The position numbers were made by a program, and so were the translations under genes. The notes beneath the pieces were generated by a model. It saw only the letters and a list, made by a program, of their open reading frames with translations. It did no database searches and was not told the DNA's origin. A DNA stretch of 64,000 nt from an uncultured Erythrobacter sp. (lineage in GTDB: Bacteria; Pseudomonadota; Alphaproteobacteria; Sphingomonadales; Sphingomonadaceae): the NCBI GenBank assembly GCA_947501005.1, contig CANMTU010000001.1, positions 892,501 through 956,500 of the forward strand, written 5' to 3'. Positions 45,901 to 54,150 of this stretch are shown here, piece after piece (position 1 is the stretch's first letter; every line of letters starts with the position of its first letter).

Positions 45901-46119
45901 ATGGACGTTCTACCAAATCACCATTGTTACGAAATCCTGTTCGACGAGCGGGGGCTGTATCGCAAGATCGTGTTCGAAGCGGCCGATCGTTCGGCGCTGT
46001 TCACCGATCATTGCCGCGTGGCCGGGACCTACGAAATTCTCGAGGATGGCAAGCCGCTCGGCCGGGCATCCTATTGCGAAGACGGTTTCTGGACGCTTTT
46101 CGGCTCCGGCCCCGGCTAG
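45901..46119 (+). CDS. Small protein of unknown function
   Basis: A 72-residue soluble protein (MDVLPNHHCYEILFDERG..) with no signal peptide and a Cys-containing end ASYCEDGFWTLFGSG. A GGAGGT site lies 5 nt before the ATG, which supports translation. The stop shares 4 nt with the stop of the convergent Crp/Fnr gene. It has matching palindromic motifs upstream of it and of that gene, so the two may be controlled together. I do not recognise a family. Confidence 0.65.
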   Translation: MDVLPNHHCYEILFDERGLYRKIVFEAADRSALFTDHCRVAGTYEILEDGKPLGRASYCEDGFWTLFGSGPG

Positions 46120-46886
46120 CTGCGGTTGGGATCCAGGACGCGCGGCCCTTCGGGGTGAAGGTATGTCGGATCGAAGCTGGCAAGCCGCTTCATCCCTGCA
46201 AGGTCCTCGATAACGAAGGTGCGGCCGATCGAACTAATCATGCCGAGTTCGCGCAATTGCTGGAGCGATCGGTTGGTATGCACCGCGCTCAGCCCCACGG
46301 CGTCGGCCAGATCGTTCTGGGTGATCGGCATGGTGAACTTGTACTGGTCCGTCCGCCCGATCCGTTCCAGCTTGTGAAAGATTTCCAGGATGAGATGGCC
46401 GACCCGCCCCACCGCGGCGCGGCGACCGACATTCAGCATCCACTCGCGGAAGATCGCGGCATCCACGATCGTATCGAACCAGAACGCATGCGCCCATTCG
46501 GGATGGTCGAGCGTCAATTGCAGGATCGCGTTGCACTCGATCCGCAGCACGGTCGTGGGGGAATGGGTCCGGATCCCGTGATCGGATACCAGCAGGAGGG
46601 CGGACTGGAGATCGACCATGTCGCCGTCGAAATGGAAGGAATTGATCTGCCGCTCGCCACTAGGAACCGTCTTGAACCGGCTGACGCATCCCTGGACGAC
46701 GAGGCAGCACATCGAGGTAGGCTCGTCCTCGCGCACGATCTCGCGATAGATATCGTAATGTTCGGAATTCACCCGCAATGCCAGGAAAGCATCGCGCGCT
46801 TTCCCGGACAAGGGCCGCCGGGCTTCGATCTTCGTCAAATAACCTTCGAGCGGGTTCCTGCCGTCGACCAAGTTCGAGCTCCTCAT
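46116..46886 (-). CDS. Crp/Fnr family transcriptional regulator
   Basis: A 256-residue regulator. An N-terminal cyclic-nucleotide-binding-like beta barrel (about 20-145: CLVVQGCVSRFKT, INSFHFDGDMVDL) is followed by a dimer helix and a Crp-type helix-turn-helix (about 180-225: ITQNDLADAVGLSAVHTNRS). No N-terminal Cys cluster is seen, so it is not a classic oxygen-sensing Fnr. ATG 46886 has no ribosome site, whereas TTG 46871 has AGGAG 7 nt upstream and may be the true start. One of two matching motifs overlaps its likely promoter. Confidence 0.88.
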   Translation of the reverse strand: MRSSNLVDGRNPLEGYLTKIEARRPLSGKARDAFLALRVNSEHYDIYREIVREDEPTSMCCLVVQGCVSRFKTVPSGERQINSFHFDGDMVDLQSALLLVSDHGIRTHSPTTVLRIECNAILQLTLDHPEWAHAFWFDTIVDAAIFREWMLNVGRRAAVGRVGHLILEIFHKLERIGRTDQYKFTMPITQNDLADAVGLSAVHTNRSLQQLRELGMISSIGRTFVIEDLAGMKRLASFDPTYLHPEGPRVLDPNRS

Positions 46887-46952
46887 TAGGGGGGGGAGCG
46901 CAACACAGTCTCTCAGCCACCGGTTCCCGCAGATGCCCGATGATGCCGCCCT

Positions 46953-46985
46953 AATATACTGATTGAGGTCAGAATCCAACATACG
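46953..46985 (-). promoter_or_regulatory. Palindromic motif, copy 2, with TATATT -10 for the Crp/Fnr gene
   Basis: GTCAGAATCCAAC at 46968-46980, followed by ATACG, repeats the motif at 45826. On the minus strand a TATATT (46958-46953) follows at -10 spacing, so the motif covers the -35 zone of the regulator gene. Confidence 0.42.
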
Positions 46986-47243
46986 ATGGCAACTTAGGTT
47001 CGTGGCGAAACGCTTGCCGCAATCGGCGGGGCCGGGAATCTGATGGATTGACTTATGTGCGCCATGCTCCCACATGACCGCCAATCGAAGCGCTGTACGC
47101 CAGCGTGAAGCGGCGGCTCGCATGATCCGCCCCGGCGCGCGCTTCGGCTGATTTCACAACTTCCCAATTCACGCGGGCGGTTTTCACCCCCGCGCCGCGC
47201 ATGGTGCGATAAACCGTGCGCGCCGCATATCTTGCGAGTTTTC

Positions 47244-48623
47244 ATGACCACTACCTTTACCGACCTCGGACTGTCGCAGCCCGTTCTCCAGGCGCTCGAC
47301 CTCAAGGGTTATACCGAGCCGACGCCGATCCAGGCGCAGGCTATCCCTCCCGTGCTGGAAGGGCGCGACCTGCTCGGCATCGCGCAGACCGGCACCGGCA
47401 AGACCGCGGCCTTCATGCTGCCCAGCATCGACCGGTTGCGGGATGCCGACAAGCAGACCCCGTTCAAATCGTGCCGCATGCTGGTGCTCGCCCCGACGCG
47501 CGAGCTGGCCGGGCAGATCGCGCAGAGCGCCAAGGATTACGGCGCGCTCGCCGGCCTGAAGGTGCACAGCATCGTCGGCGGCACCAGCGTCAGCAAGGAT
47601 CGCAACAAGCTGCATCGCGGGACCGACATTCTCGTCGCCACCCCGGGCCGCCTGCTCGATCTGATCGACCAGAAGGCGTTCACGCTCGACAAGGTCGAAA
47701 TACTGGTGCTCGACGAGGCGGACCAGATGCTGGACCTTGGCTTCATCCATGCCCTGCGGCAGATCCACAAGCTGGCCCCGGCGGAACGGCAGACGCTGTT
47801 CTTTAGCGCCACCATGCCCAAGCAGATCAAGGAACTGGTCAGCCAGTACTGCCGCAATCCCGCGCAGGTATCGGTGACGCCGGAAAGCACCACGGCGGAA
47901 CGGATCGACCAGTATCTCTTCATGGTCCAGCAGGACGAGAAGCAGGACCTGATCGAGCTGATCCTGTCGGGCCGGCACCAGATCCCCGGCCAGATCGAGC
48001 GGGTGCTGATCTTCACCCGCACCAAGCATGGCGCCGACCGGATCGTGAAGAAGCTCGCCCAGTGCGGCATCCCGGCCAACGCGATCCACGGCAACAAGAG
48101 CCAGCCGCAGCGCGAACGCGCGCTCGACGAGTTCAAGCGGGCGAAGACCCCCGTGCTGGTTGCGACCGACGTGGCCGCGCGCGGGATCGACATTCCCGGC
48201 GTCAGCCACGTGATCAATTACGAACTGCCCAACGTGCCAGAACAATACGTCCACCGCATCGGCCGCACCGCGCGCGCCGGGGCGGACGGGATCGCCATCG
48301 CGTTCTGCGCCGAGGACGAGCGCGCCTATCTCAAGGACATCCGCAAGACCACGGATGCTGAGTTCGAGCGCCTGCCCCTGCCGGACAATTTCCGCGCGGT
48401 GGTCGAAGGTGTCGGCCCGACCAAGCGCGCCGCGCCCGGACAGCGCATGGCCAAGCCCAACATTCGCCCCGCAGGCAATGCGGACGCGCGCAAGGGTCCG
48501 CCCAAGAAGAAGCATCCCGCCCGCGCCGGCCAGCCCAAGCGCGAAGGCGCGCAGGACGGCGGATCGCAGGGCAATCGCCCGGCGCGCAATCGCAGCCGCA
48601 ACCGGCGCAGCGCCGGCAGGTAG
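47244..48623 (+). CDS. rhlE: DEAD-box ATP-dependent RNA helicase, RhlE type
   Basis: A 459-residue helicase. It shows the Q motif TPIQAQAIPPVL, motif I AQTGTGKT, motif Ia PTRELAGQ, DEAD in LVLDEADQMLDLGF, SAT in FFSATMPKQ, and YVHRIGRTARAG. A C-terminal basic tail (about 385-459), rich in Lys, Arg and Pro, probably binds RNA. RhlE proteins act in ribosome assembly and RNA decay, often in the cold. The 357 nt upstream hold no other gene. Confidence 0.93.
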   Translation: MTTTFTDLGLSQPVLQALDLKGYTEPTPIQAQAIPPVLEGRDLLGIAQTGTGKTAAFMLPSIDRLRDADKQTPFKSCRMLVLAPTRELAGQIAQSAKDYGALAGLKVHSIVGGTSVSKDRNKLHRGTDILVATPGRLLDLIDQKAFTLDKVEILVLDEADQMLDLGFIHALRQIHKLAPAERQTLFFSATMPKQIKELVSQYCRNPAQVSVTPESTTAERIDQYLFMVQQDEKQDLIELILSGRHQIPGQIERVLIFTRTKHGADRIVKKLAQCGIPANAIHGNKSQPQRERALDEFKRAKTPVLVATDVAARGIDIPGVSHVINYELPNVPEQYVHRIGRTARAGADGIAIAFCAEDERAYLKDIRKTTDAEFERLPLPDNFRAVVEGVGPTKRAAPGQRMAKPNIRPAGNADARKGPPKKKHPARAGQPKREGAQDGGSQGNRPARNRSRNRRSAGR

Positions 48624-48701
48624 GCTTCTCGCGGCACCGGTTGTTCTCCGGTGCCGCCGCCTCCATATCGCGCGCTCACACCGCAAGTGGAGCGCGCGCA
48701 T

Positions 48702-50051
48702 ATGGCCGAGGAATACGATTACGACCTTTTCACCATCGGTGCCGGCTCCGGCGGGGTGCGCGCCAGCCGCGTCTCGGCAGCGCACGGCGCGAAGGTCGGA
48801 ATTGCGGAGGAACATCGGGTTGGCGGAACCTGCGTGATCCGCGGCTGCGTCCCCAAGAAAATGCTCGTCTACGGCGCGCATTTCGCCGAGGACCTTGAAG
48901 ACGCACAGAAATTCGGCTGGACGGTGGGCGAGCGCAAATTCGACTGGAAGGTCTTGCGCGACAATGTGTTCGAGGATGTCGACCGGATCAACGGCGCCTA
49001 CACCAACACGCTCGAAAGCCACGATGTGGAAATCTTCCACGAGAAGGCCCGGCTGACCGGCGAACACGAGATCACGCTGGCCAGCGGCAAGGTCGTCACC
49101 GCGCGGCACATCCTGATCGCCACCGGCGCGACGCCGCACGTGCCGGACTGTCCGGGCCATGAATACGGCATCACCAGCAACGAGGCGTTCCATCTCGACG
49201 CGCTGCCCAGGCGCATCCTGATTGCGGGCGGCGGCTATATCGCCAACGAATTCGCCGGCATCTTCAACGAGTTCGGCACTCACGTCACCATCATCAACCG
49301 CAGCGACAAGATCCTGCGCCAGTACGACGAGAGCCTGCGCGACCGGCTGCTGCAGATCAGCATGATGAAGGGCATCGAGTTCAAGTTCCACGCCGAATTC
49401 CGTGGGATCGAGAAGACCGAGGAGGGCTGCCTGCGCGTCTCGATGACCAATCACGACGATATGGAAGTCGACTGCGTGATGTTCGCCACCGGCCGCGTTC
49501 CCCACACGAAGGCCCTTGGCCTCGAAGAGGTCGGCATCGAGCTGGGCGACAAGGGCGAGATCAAGGTCGATCGGTTTTCCAAGACCAATATCGGCCACAT
49601 CTATGCCGTCGGCGATTGCACCGACCGCGTGCAGCTGACCCCCGTCGCCATTCGCGAAGGGCAGGCCTTCGCCGACACGGTGTTCGGCAACGATCCCACC
49701 ACCGTTGATTACGACAACATTCCCAGCGCAGTGTTCAGCCATCCCCCGATGGCCGGCGTCGGCCTGACCGAAGGCGAGGCGAAGAACCAGCTCGGCAGCG
49801 TGAAGGTCTATCTTTCGGATTTCAAAGCGATGAAGAACGTGGTCGCCGGGCGTAACGAGCGCAGCCTCTACAAGATGATCTGCGATGGGGACTCGGGCCG
49901 CATCGTGGGCCTGCACATGATCGGGCCCGACGCGCCCGAGATCATGCAGGCGGCCGCCATCGCGGTGAAGGCGGGTCTGACCAAGAAGGATTTCGACGCC
50001 ACGGTGGCACTGCATCCGACCATGGCGGAAGAACTCGTCCTGATGCGATGA
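48702..50051 (+). CDS. gor: Glutathione-disulfide reductase
   Basis: A 449-residue flavoprotein. FAD fold FTIGAGSGGVRASRV, redox pair in GGTCVIRGCVPKK, NADPH-binding GGGYIANEFAGIFNEFG, and the dimer-interface active His-Glu in LHPTMAEE near the C-terminus. It regenerates GSH, which fits the several GSH-dependent enzymes in this window. ATG 48702 is the natural start. Confidence 0.96.
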   Translation: MAEEYDYDLFTIGAGSGGVRASRVSAAHGAKVGIAEEHRVGGTCVIRGCVPKKMLVYGAHFAEDLEDAQKFGWTVGERKFDWKVLRDNVFEDVDRINGAYTNTLESHDVEIFHEKARLTGEHEITLASGKVVTARHILIATGATPHVPDCPGHEYGITSNEAFHLDALPRRILIAGGGYIANEFAGIFNEFGTHVTIINRSDKILRQYDESLRDRLLQISMMKGIEFKFHAEFRGIEKTEEGCLRVSMTNHDDMEVDCVMFATGRVPHTKALGLEEVGIELGDKGEIKVDRFSKTNIGHIYAVGDCTDRVQLTPVAIREGQAFADTVFGNDPTTVDYDNIPSAVFSHPPMAGVGLTEGEAKNQLGSVKVYLSDFKAMKNVVAGRNERSLYKMICDGDSGRIVGLHMIGPDAPEIMQAAAIAVKAGLTKKDFDATVALHPTMAEELVLMR

Positions 50052-50154
50052 TTGGCGGTCTGCACCGTCCGGGCACGGTTTCGCGCGGCGGATTGCAAGC
50101 ATGGCAACCCGCCGCCAAAAGGTGGCCGCGATTCGGGTTTGAGGGGAACCGGGT

Positions 50155-50706
50155 ATGAACATGCTGGCATCGCCCGGGCAATTGCGGGCAAGTTTCATCC
50201 GGTGGGCGCTGTTCACAGTGCCGCTGTGCCTGTTGTTGGGCTTTCTGGCCGGGCAAGGCGGCGGTGCGGATACGGCGTGGTTCCGCGGCCTGGAAAAGCC
50301 GGCGATCTATCCGCCCCCCGCGACCTTTCCGATCGTGTGGTCGATCCTGTACGTCATGATCGGCTTCGCCTTGGCATTGGTATGCGCGGCCCGGGGCGCG
50401 CGGCTGCGCCGCATGGCCCTGGCGGTCTTCGCCGTGCATTTCGCGCTGAACCTGGCCTACACGCCGGTGTTCTTCGGAGCGCAGGAAATCACCGCGGCGC
50501 TGATCGTCCTGCTGCTGGTCGACGTGACCTTGCTGGCGGTTATCGCCCTGTTCTGGAAGGTCCGGCGGACGGCCGGGCTGCTGCTGTTGCCCTACCTCGC
50601 GTGGGTCCTGTTCGCGACCCTGCTGAACTGGCAGTTCCTCCAGCTCAATCCGGGGGCGGACGGCGGCACGGGCGACGCCGCGCAGGACCGGGTGCGGATC
50701 GGCTGA
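50155..50706 (+). CDS. tspO: TspO/MBR family protein
   Basis: A 183-residue membrane protein with five hydrophobic helices. Family marks are WFRGLEKPAIYPPPATFPIVW, split around the Pro-rich turn (WF.. and PPPATFPIVW), plus ILYVMIGFAL and the late LPYLAWVLFATLLNW. TspO proteins bind and may degrade porphyrins or take part in stress responses. The C-terminal 20 residues are a Gly/Asp-rich tail. Confidence 0.9.
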   Translation: MNMLASPGQLRASFIRWALFTVPLCLLLGFLAGQGGGADTAWFRGLEKPAIYPPPATFPIVWSILYVMIGFALALVCAARGARLRRMALAVFAVHFALNLAYTPVFFGAQEITAALIVLLLVDVTLLAVIALFWKVRRTAGLLLLPYLAWVLFATLLNWQFLQLNPGADGGTGDAAQDRVRIG

Positions 50707-50747
50707 AGGGCTGGACAAAGGGGCGCCGCCGCACCATTTTACCGATC

Positions 50748-51014
50748 ATGCAGAGCCAGAACCCTTTGATCGCCGATTTCGTCAAACTCGCCAATTCGGC
50801 TGCCGGTACGCTGGCCGGGATGACCCGCGAAGCCCGCGAAAGCGCGCGCGAACGGGCGAAGGAAGCGTTCGGCGGGATGGACTTCGTCACCCGCGAGGAA
50901 TTCGACGCGGTCAAGCTGATGGCATCGCGCGCCCGCGAAGAGACCGACAGGCTGGCCGACCGGGTCGCCGCGCTCGAAAAGGGCGCCGCTGCCACGGGCG
51001 ATCAACAAGGCTAA
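50748..51014 (+). CDS. UbiK-like accessory factor (BMFP domain)
   Basis: An 88-residue protein with an amphipathic N-terminus and a C-terminal coiled coil (FVTREEFDAVKLMASRAREE, ADRVAALEKG). This is the layout of YqiC/UbiK, a membrane-fusogenic trimeric factor assisting ubiquinone synthesis. The match is by architecture and typical residues, not by active site. ATG 50748 follows a weak ribosome site. Confidence 0.78.
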   Translation: MQSQNPLIADFVKLANSAAGTLAGMTREARESARERAKEAFGGMDFVTREEFDAVKLMASRAREETDRLADRVAALEKGAAATGDQQG

Positions 51015-51066
51015 GTTTCGAATGGATGGCACCCTTCGCGCATTTTGCGTGCGCTAGGTATGTCGC

Positions 51067-51293
51067 ATGTTCAGGCAGCTTAATCCCCCGATCCCCCTTC
51101 ATGTTTTTGGCAAGAGAAGCGGCCATGCGTTTGCCGTCGTCGCTTACGGGCACGCGCATGACACCCTCCGGGTTACCGCGTTCGACGATACTGGCGATAT
51201 CTAGTGCATCTTAACCCGCAGGTGCAGGCGAACCGGTCGATGGGCCGGGGCAAGAGCCTGACGGTCGCCGCCTCGAAGGAAGCGATGGCCTGA
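51067..51293 (+). pseudogene. Decayed small gene
   Basis: From ATG 51067 the frame reads 45 well-formed codons (MFRQLNPPIPLHVFGK... TAFDDTGDI) to TAG at 51202. After that the reading continues sensibly only in another frame (LNPQVQANRSMGRGKSL ...) to TGA at 51291. The stop could be a TGG-to-TAG change and the frame break a one-base deletion near 51205-51212. I recall intact small sphingomonad proteins of this kind (..W C..NP.V....MGR), but I cannot search. It could also be a real 45-residue protein. Confidence 0.45.
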
Positions 51294-51320
51294 ACCGCCC
51301 GCCGCGCCTAGGCTGCCGCG

Positions 51321-51920
51321 ATGCAGCTTCGCGCGCCTGCCATTCTCGTTTCTTCCCGCCCGCATGGTGAGACGGCGGTGATCGCCCGCCTGTTCAGCCA
51401 GGAAGCCGGCATCGTCGCCGCCTATGTCGCGGGGGGGCGGGGGCGGCAACTGCGCCCGGTGGTCATTCCCGGCAATCTCGTCGCCGCGGATATCCGCGCG
51501 CGAAGCGACAGCCAGCTGCCTTTTGCCCGGCTCGAACTGGTGCGCAGCCGGGGGCCGTGGCTGAGCGAGCCGCTGCCTGCCGCCGCCATCGCCTGGGTCT
51601 GCGCGCTGACCACCAGCGCGCTGCCGGAACGCAATCCCTATCCCCGCCTCTATTCCGCGCTGCTCGCGCTGCTCGATGCGATCTGCAACGCCCCGTCCGC
51701 GCGCGGCTGGGCCGGGGCGCTGGCAAGCTACGAGGTGCTGCTGCTGCGCGAACAGGGCTATGGCGGTGAGCGGCCCGAGATAGCGGGGCTTGCGGATGCG
51801 CTGGAAATTCTCGACCGCACCGGCCCCCTGATCGCACGCTATCTGCTTGCCGATACCCGCGCCGACGTTCTAGCCGCCCGGGGCCTGCTGATGCGGCGGC
51901 TGAAACGGATGACGGCATGA
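51321..51920 (+). CDS. recO: DNA repair protein RecO
   Basis: A 199-residue protein, short but typical of alphaproteobacteria. An N-terminal OB fold ([21 protein letters not shown], split at Gly) with [16 protein letters not shown] is followed by a helical domain (about 85-199). RecO anneals ssDNA and loads RecA with RecF/R. The usual zinc-finger Cys are not evident. The ATG of leuB overlaps its stop. Confidence 0.88.
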   Translation: MQLRAPAILVSSRPHGETAVIARLFSQEAGIVAAYVAGGRGRQLRPVVIPGNLVAADIRARSDSQLPFARLELVRSRGPWLSEPLPAAAIAWVCALTTSALPERNPYPRLYSALLALLDAICNAPSARGWAGALASYEVLLLREQGYGGERPEIAGLADALEILDRTGPLIARYLLADTRADVLAARGLLMRRLKRMTA

Positions 51921-52984
51921 AGATCGCGATTTTTCCCGGCGACGGGATCGGCCCCGAAGTGATCGCGGAGGCGCGGCGCGTGCTCGATGCGTTCTCGCTG
52001 CCGGGCCTGACGCTGTTCGAAGGTGATGTCGGCGGAATTGCATACAAGCGGCACGGCCACCCCTTGCCTGCCGAGACTCTGGCGATGGCGCGCGCGGCGG
52101 ATGCGGTGCTGTTCGGCGCGGTGGGCGATCCCGCATGCGACGACTTGCCGCGCGAACACCGGCCCGAACAGGCGATCCTCGGGCTGCGCAGCGAACTCGG
52201 CCTGTTCGCCAACCTCCGCCCCGCGGCGGGCTTTGCCGGTCTCGAAGACCTCTCGCCCCTGAAGCCGGAGCTTGCGCGGGGGATCGACCTCTTGGTCGTG
52301 CGCGAATTGAACGGCGATGTCTATTTCGGCGCCAAGGGCGAGCGCGATACTGATGGCGGGCGCGAGGGGTGGGACGCGATGTCCTACAACGAGGGGGAAG
52401 TGCGCCGCATCGCCCATCTCGGCTTCCAGGCGGCGCGGAAACGCCGCAAGCGGCTGACCAGCGTGGACAAGGCCAATGTCCTCGAAACCAGCCGCATCTG
52501 GCGCGAAACGGTGATCGCGGTCGCGGCCGAATATCCCGACGTCGCGCTAGATCACATGTATGTCGACAATGCCGCGATGCAGATGGTGCGCAGCCCCGGC
52601 CAGTTCGACGTGGTGCTGACCGGCAATCTGTTCGGCGATATCCTGTCCGACCAGGCGAGCGCGGTGGTCGGCTCGATCGGCCTGCTGGCCAGCGCCAGCC
52701 TCGGCGAGCGCCACACGGAATACGGCACGTTCGGCCTCTACGAACCGATCCACGGCAGCGCGCCCGACATTGCCGGGCAGGGGCGAGCCAACCCGATTGC
52801 CGCCATCCTCAGCCTCGCCATGCTGCTGCGCCATTCGCTTGGCCGCGAAACGAAGGCGGGCCGGATCGAACGCGCCGTCGCCGAAGTGCTGGCGGGGGAG
52901 ACGCGCGGCGCCGATCTCGGCGGGGCCGCCACCACGCAGGAGATCGGCGGCGCGGTGCTGGCGGCGTTGCACGCGCGCTCTTGA
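51917..52984 (+). CDS. leuB: 3-isopropylmalate dehydrogenase
   Basis: A 355-residue NAD-dependent beta-decarboxylating dehydrogenase for leucine synthesis. It shows [65 protein letters not shown] and [18 protein letters not shown]. It overlaps recO by 4 nt. leuC and leuD are not in the window. Confidence 0.96.
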   Translation: MKIAIFPGDGIGPEVIAEARRVLDAFSLPGLTLFEGDVGGIAYKRHGHPLPAETLAMARAADAVLFGAVGDPACDDLPREHRPEQAILGLRSELGLFANLRPAAGFAGLEDLSPLKPELARGIDLLVVRELNGDVYFGAKGERDTDGGREGWDAMSYNEGEVRRIAHLGFQAARKRRKRLTSVDKANVLETSRIWRETVIAVAAEYPDVALDHMYVDNAAMQMVRSPGQFDVVLTGNLFGDILSDQASAVVGSIGLLASASLGERHTEYGTFGLYEPIHGSAPDIAGQGRANPIAAILSLAMLLRHSLGRETKAGRIERAVAEVLAGETRGADLGGAATTQEIGGAVLAALHARS

Positions 52985-53016
52985 GAATCGTGTAAATTCA
53001 GGCATGAGCGGCGGCG

Positions 53017-54150
53017 ATGAAGCCGGATGCGCTCCCCCCCGCCGAGACGCAAATGCAGACGCTCGATCTGGCGATCGTCCTTCCGACCCTGAACGAGCGG
53101 GACAATCTCGCCCCGCTGATCGCGCGGATCGAGGGGGCGCTGGGGCCGCAGGGGTGGGAGGTCCTGATCGTCGACGACGATTCGACCGACGGTACCGCGG
53201 AGGAAGCACGCCGCATGGCCCGCAGCGATCCGCGCATCCGGGTCCTCCAGCGGATCGGCCGCCGGGGCCTGTCGAGCGCCGCGATCGAGGGTTTCTGCGC
53301 CACCGCCGCCCCCTATGTCGCGGTGATGGACGCCGATCACCAGCACGATCCCAGGCTGCTTATCGCCATGCTGGATATCGTGCGCGGGGGCGAGGCGGAC
53401 GTTGCCGTGGCCAGTCGCTTCGCTGAAGGGGCGAGCATGGCGGAATGGAACCGGCCCGACCGGGAAAAACTGTCCGGCATTGCCAACACGCTCGCCCGGA
53501 AGCTGACCGGCGTCGCGCTGAGCGATCCGATGAGCGGGTTCTTCCTGCTGCCGACGGAGATAGCGCGCGGTCTGGCGCCGAAGCTGTCCGGCATCGGCTT
53601 CAAGATCCTGCTCGACCTGCTCGCCACGTCGCCCACACCGCTAAAGGTGAAAGACATCCCGATGAACTTCTCCGCCCGCCGCTCCGGCGAATCCAAGCTC
53701 GACCGGGCGATCGCGCTCGATTTCCTCGCCGGGCTTTACGACAAGAGCTTCGGCCGGGTCATTCCCACGCGCTTCGCCCTGTTCGGCACGGTCGGTGGGC
53801 TGGGCGTGCTGGTCCACATGGCGATCCTCTATGGCCTGTTGGTGGCCGGCGGGACCGATTTCGCCTGGGGGCAGGGCCTCGCGGCGTTCGGTTCGATGAC
53901 CTTCAATTTCTGGCTCAACAACTGGCTGACCTATCGCGACAAGCGGCTGACGACGCCGGGCAAGATGTTCATTGGCTGGCTGAGCTTCGTCGCGGCATGC
54001 TCGATCGGGGCGTTCGCCAACGTCGCGGTCGCCACGACGCTGCACGATAACGGGTTGCACACGCTGCCCGCCGCACTGGTCGGCATCGCGATCGGGTCGG
54101 TGTGGAATTTCGCCCTGTCGAGCCGGTTCGTCTGGGGCCGCTACAAGTAG
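53017..54150 (+). CDS. Family 2 glycosyltransferase with C-terminal GtrA domain
   Basis: A 377-residue fusion. The N-terminal GT-A domain (about 18-235) resembles dolichyl-phosphate mannose synthase: IVLPTLNERDNL, VDDDSTDGT, a DxD-like MDADHQHDP, and SDPMSGFF. The C-terminal part (about 248-377) has four hydrophobic helices of GtrA type (FALFGTVGGLGVLVHM, FNFWLNNWLTYR). Such proteins make and help flip a polyprenyl-phosphate sugar. The convergent PMT-type gene could use that lipid-linked sugar. Confidence 0.9.
   Translation: MKPDALPPAETQMQTLDLAIVLPTLNERDNLAPLIARIEGALGPQGWEVLIVDDDSTDGTAEEARRMARSDPRIRVLQRIGRRGLSSAAIEGFCATAAPYVAVMDADHQHDPRLLIAMLDIVRGGEADVAVASRFAEGASMAEWNRPDREKLSGIANTLARKLTGVALSDPMSGFFLLPTEIARGLAPKLSGIGFKILLDLLATSPTPLKVKDIPMNFSARRSGESKLDRAIALDFLAGLYDKSFGRVIPTRFALFGTVGGLGVLVHMAILYGLLVAGGTDFAWGQGLAAFGSMTFNFWLNNWLTYRDKRLTTPGKMFIGWLSFVAACSIGAFANVAVATTLHDNGLHTLPAALVGIAIGSVWNFALSSRFVWGRYK

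Noticed and set aside
47172..47193. CGCGGG/CCCGCG hairpin upstream of rhlE as a terminator
   Set aside because: It has only 6 bp, no T run, and no gene ends just before it.
47184..50216. 1010-codon minus-strand frame
   Set aside because: It is opposite rhlE and gor, which have full motif sets; no domain is recognisable in the frame.
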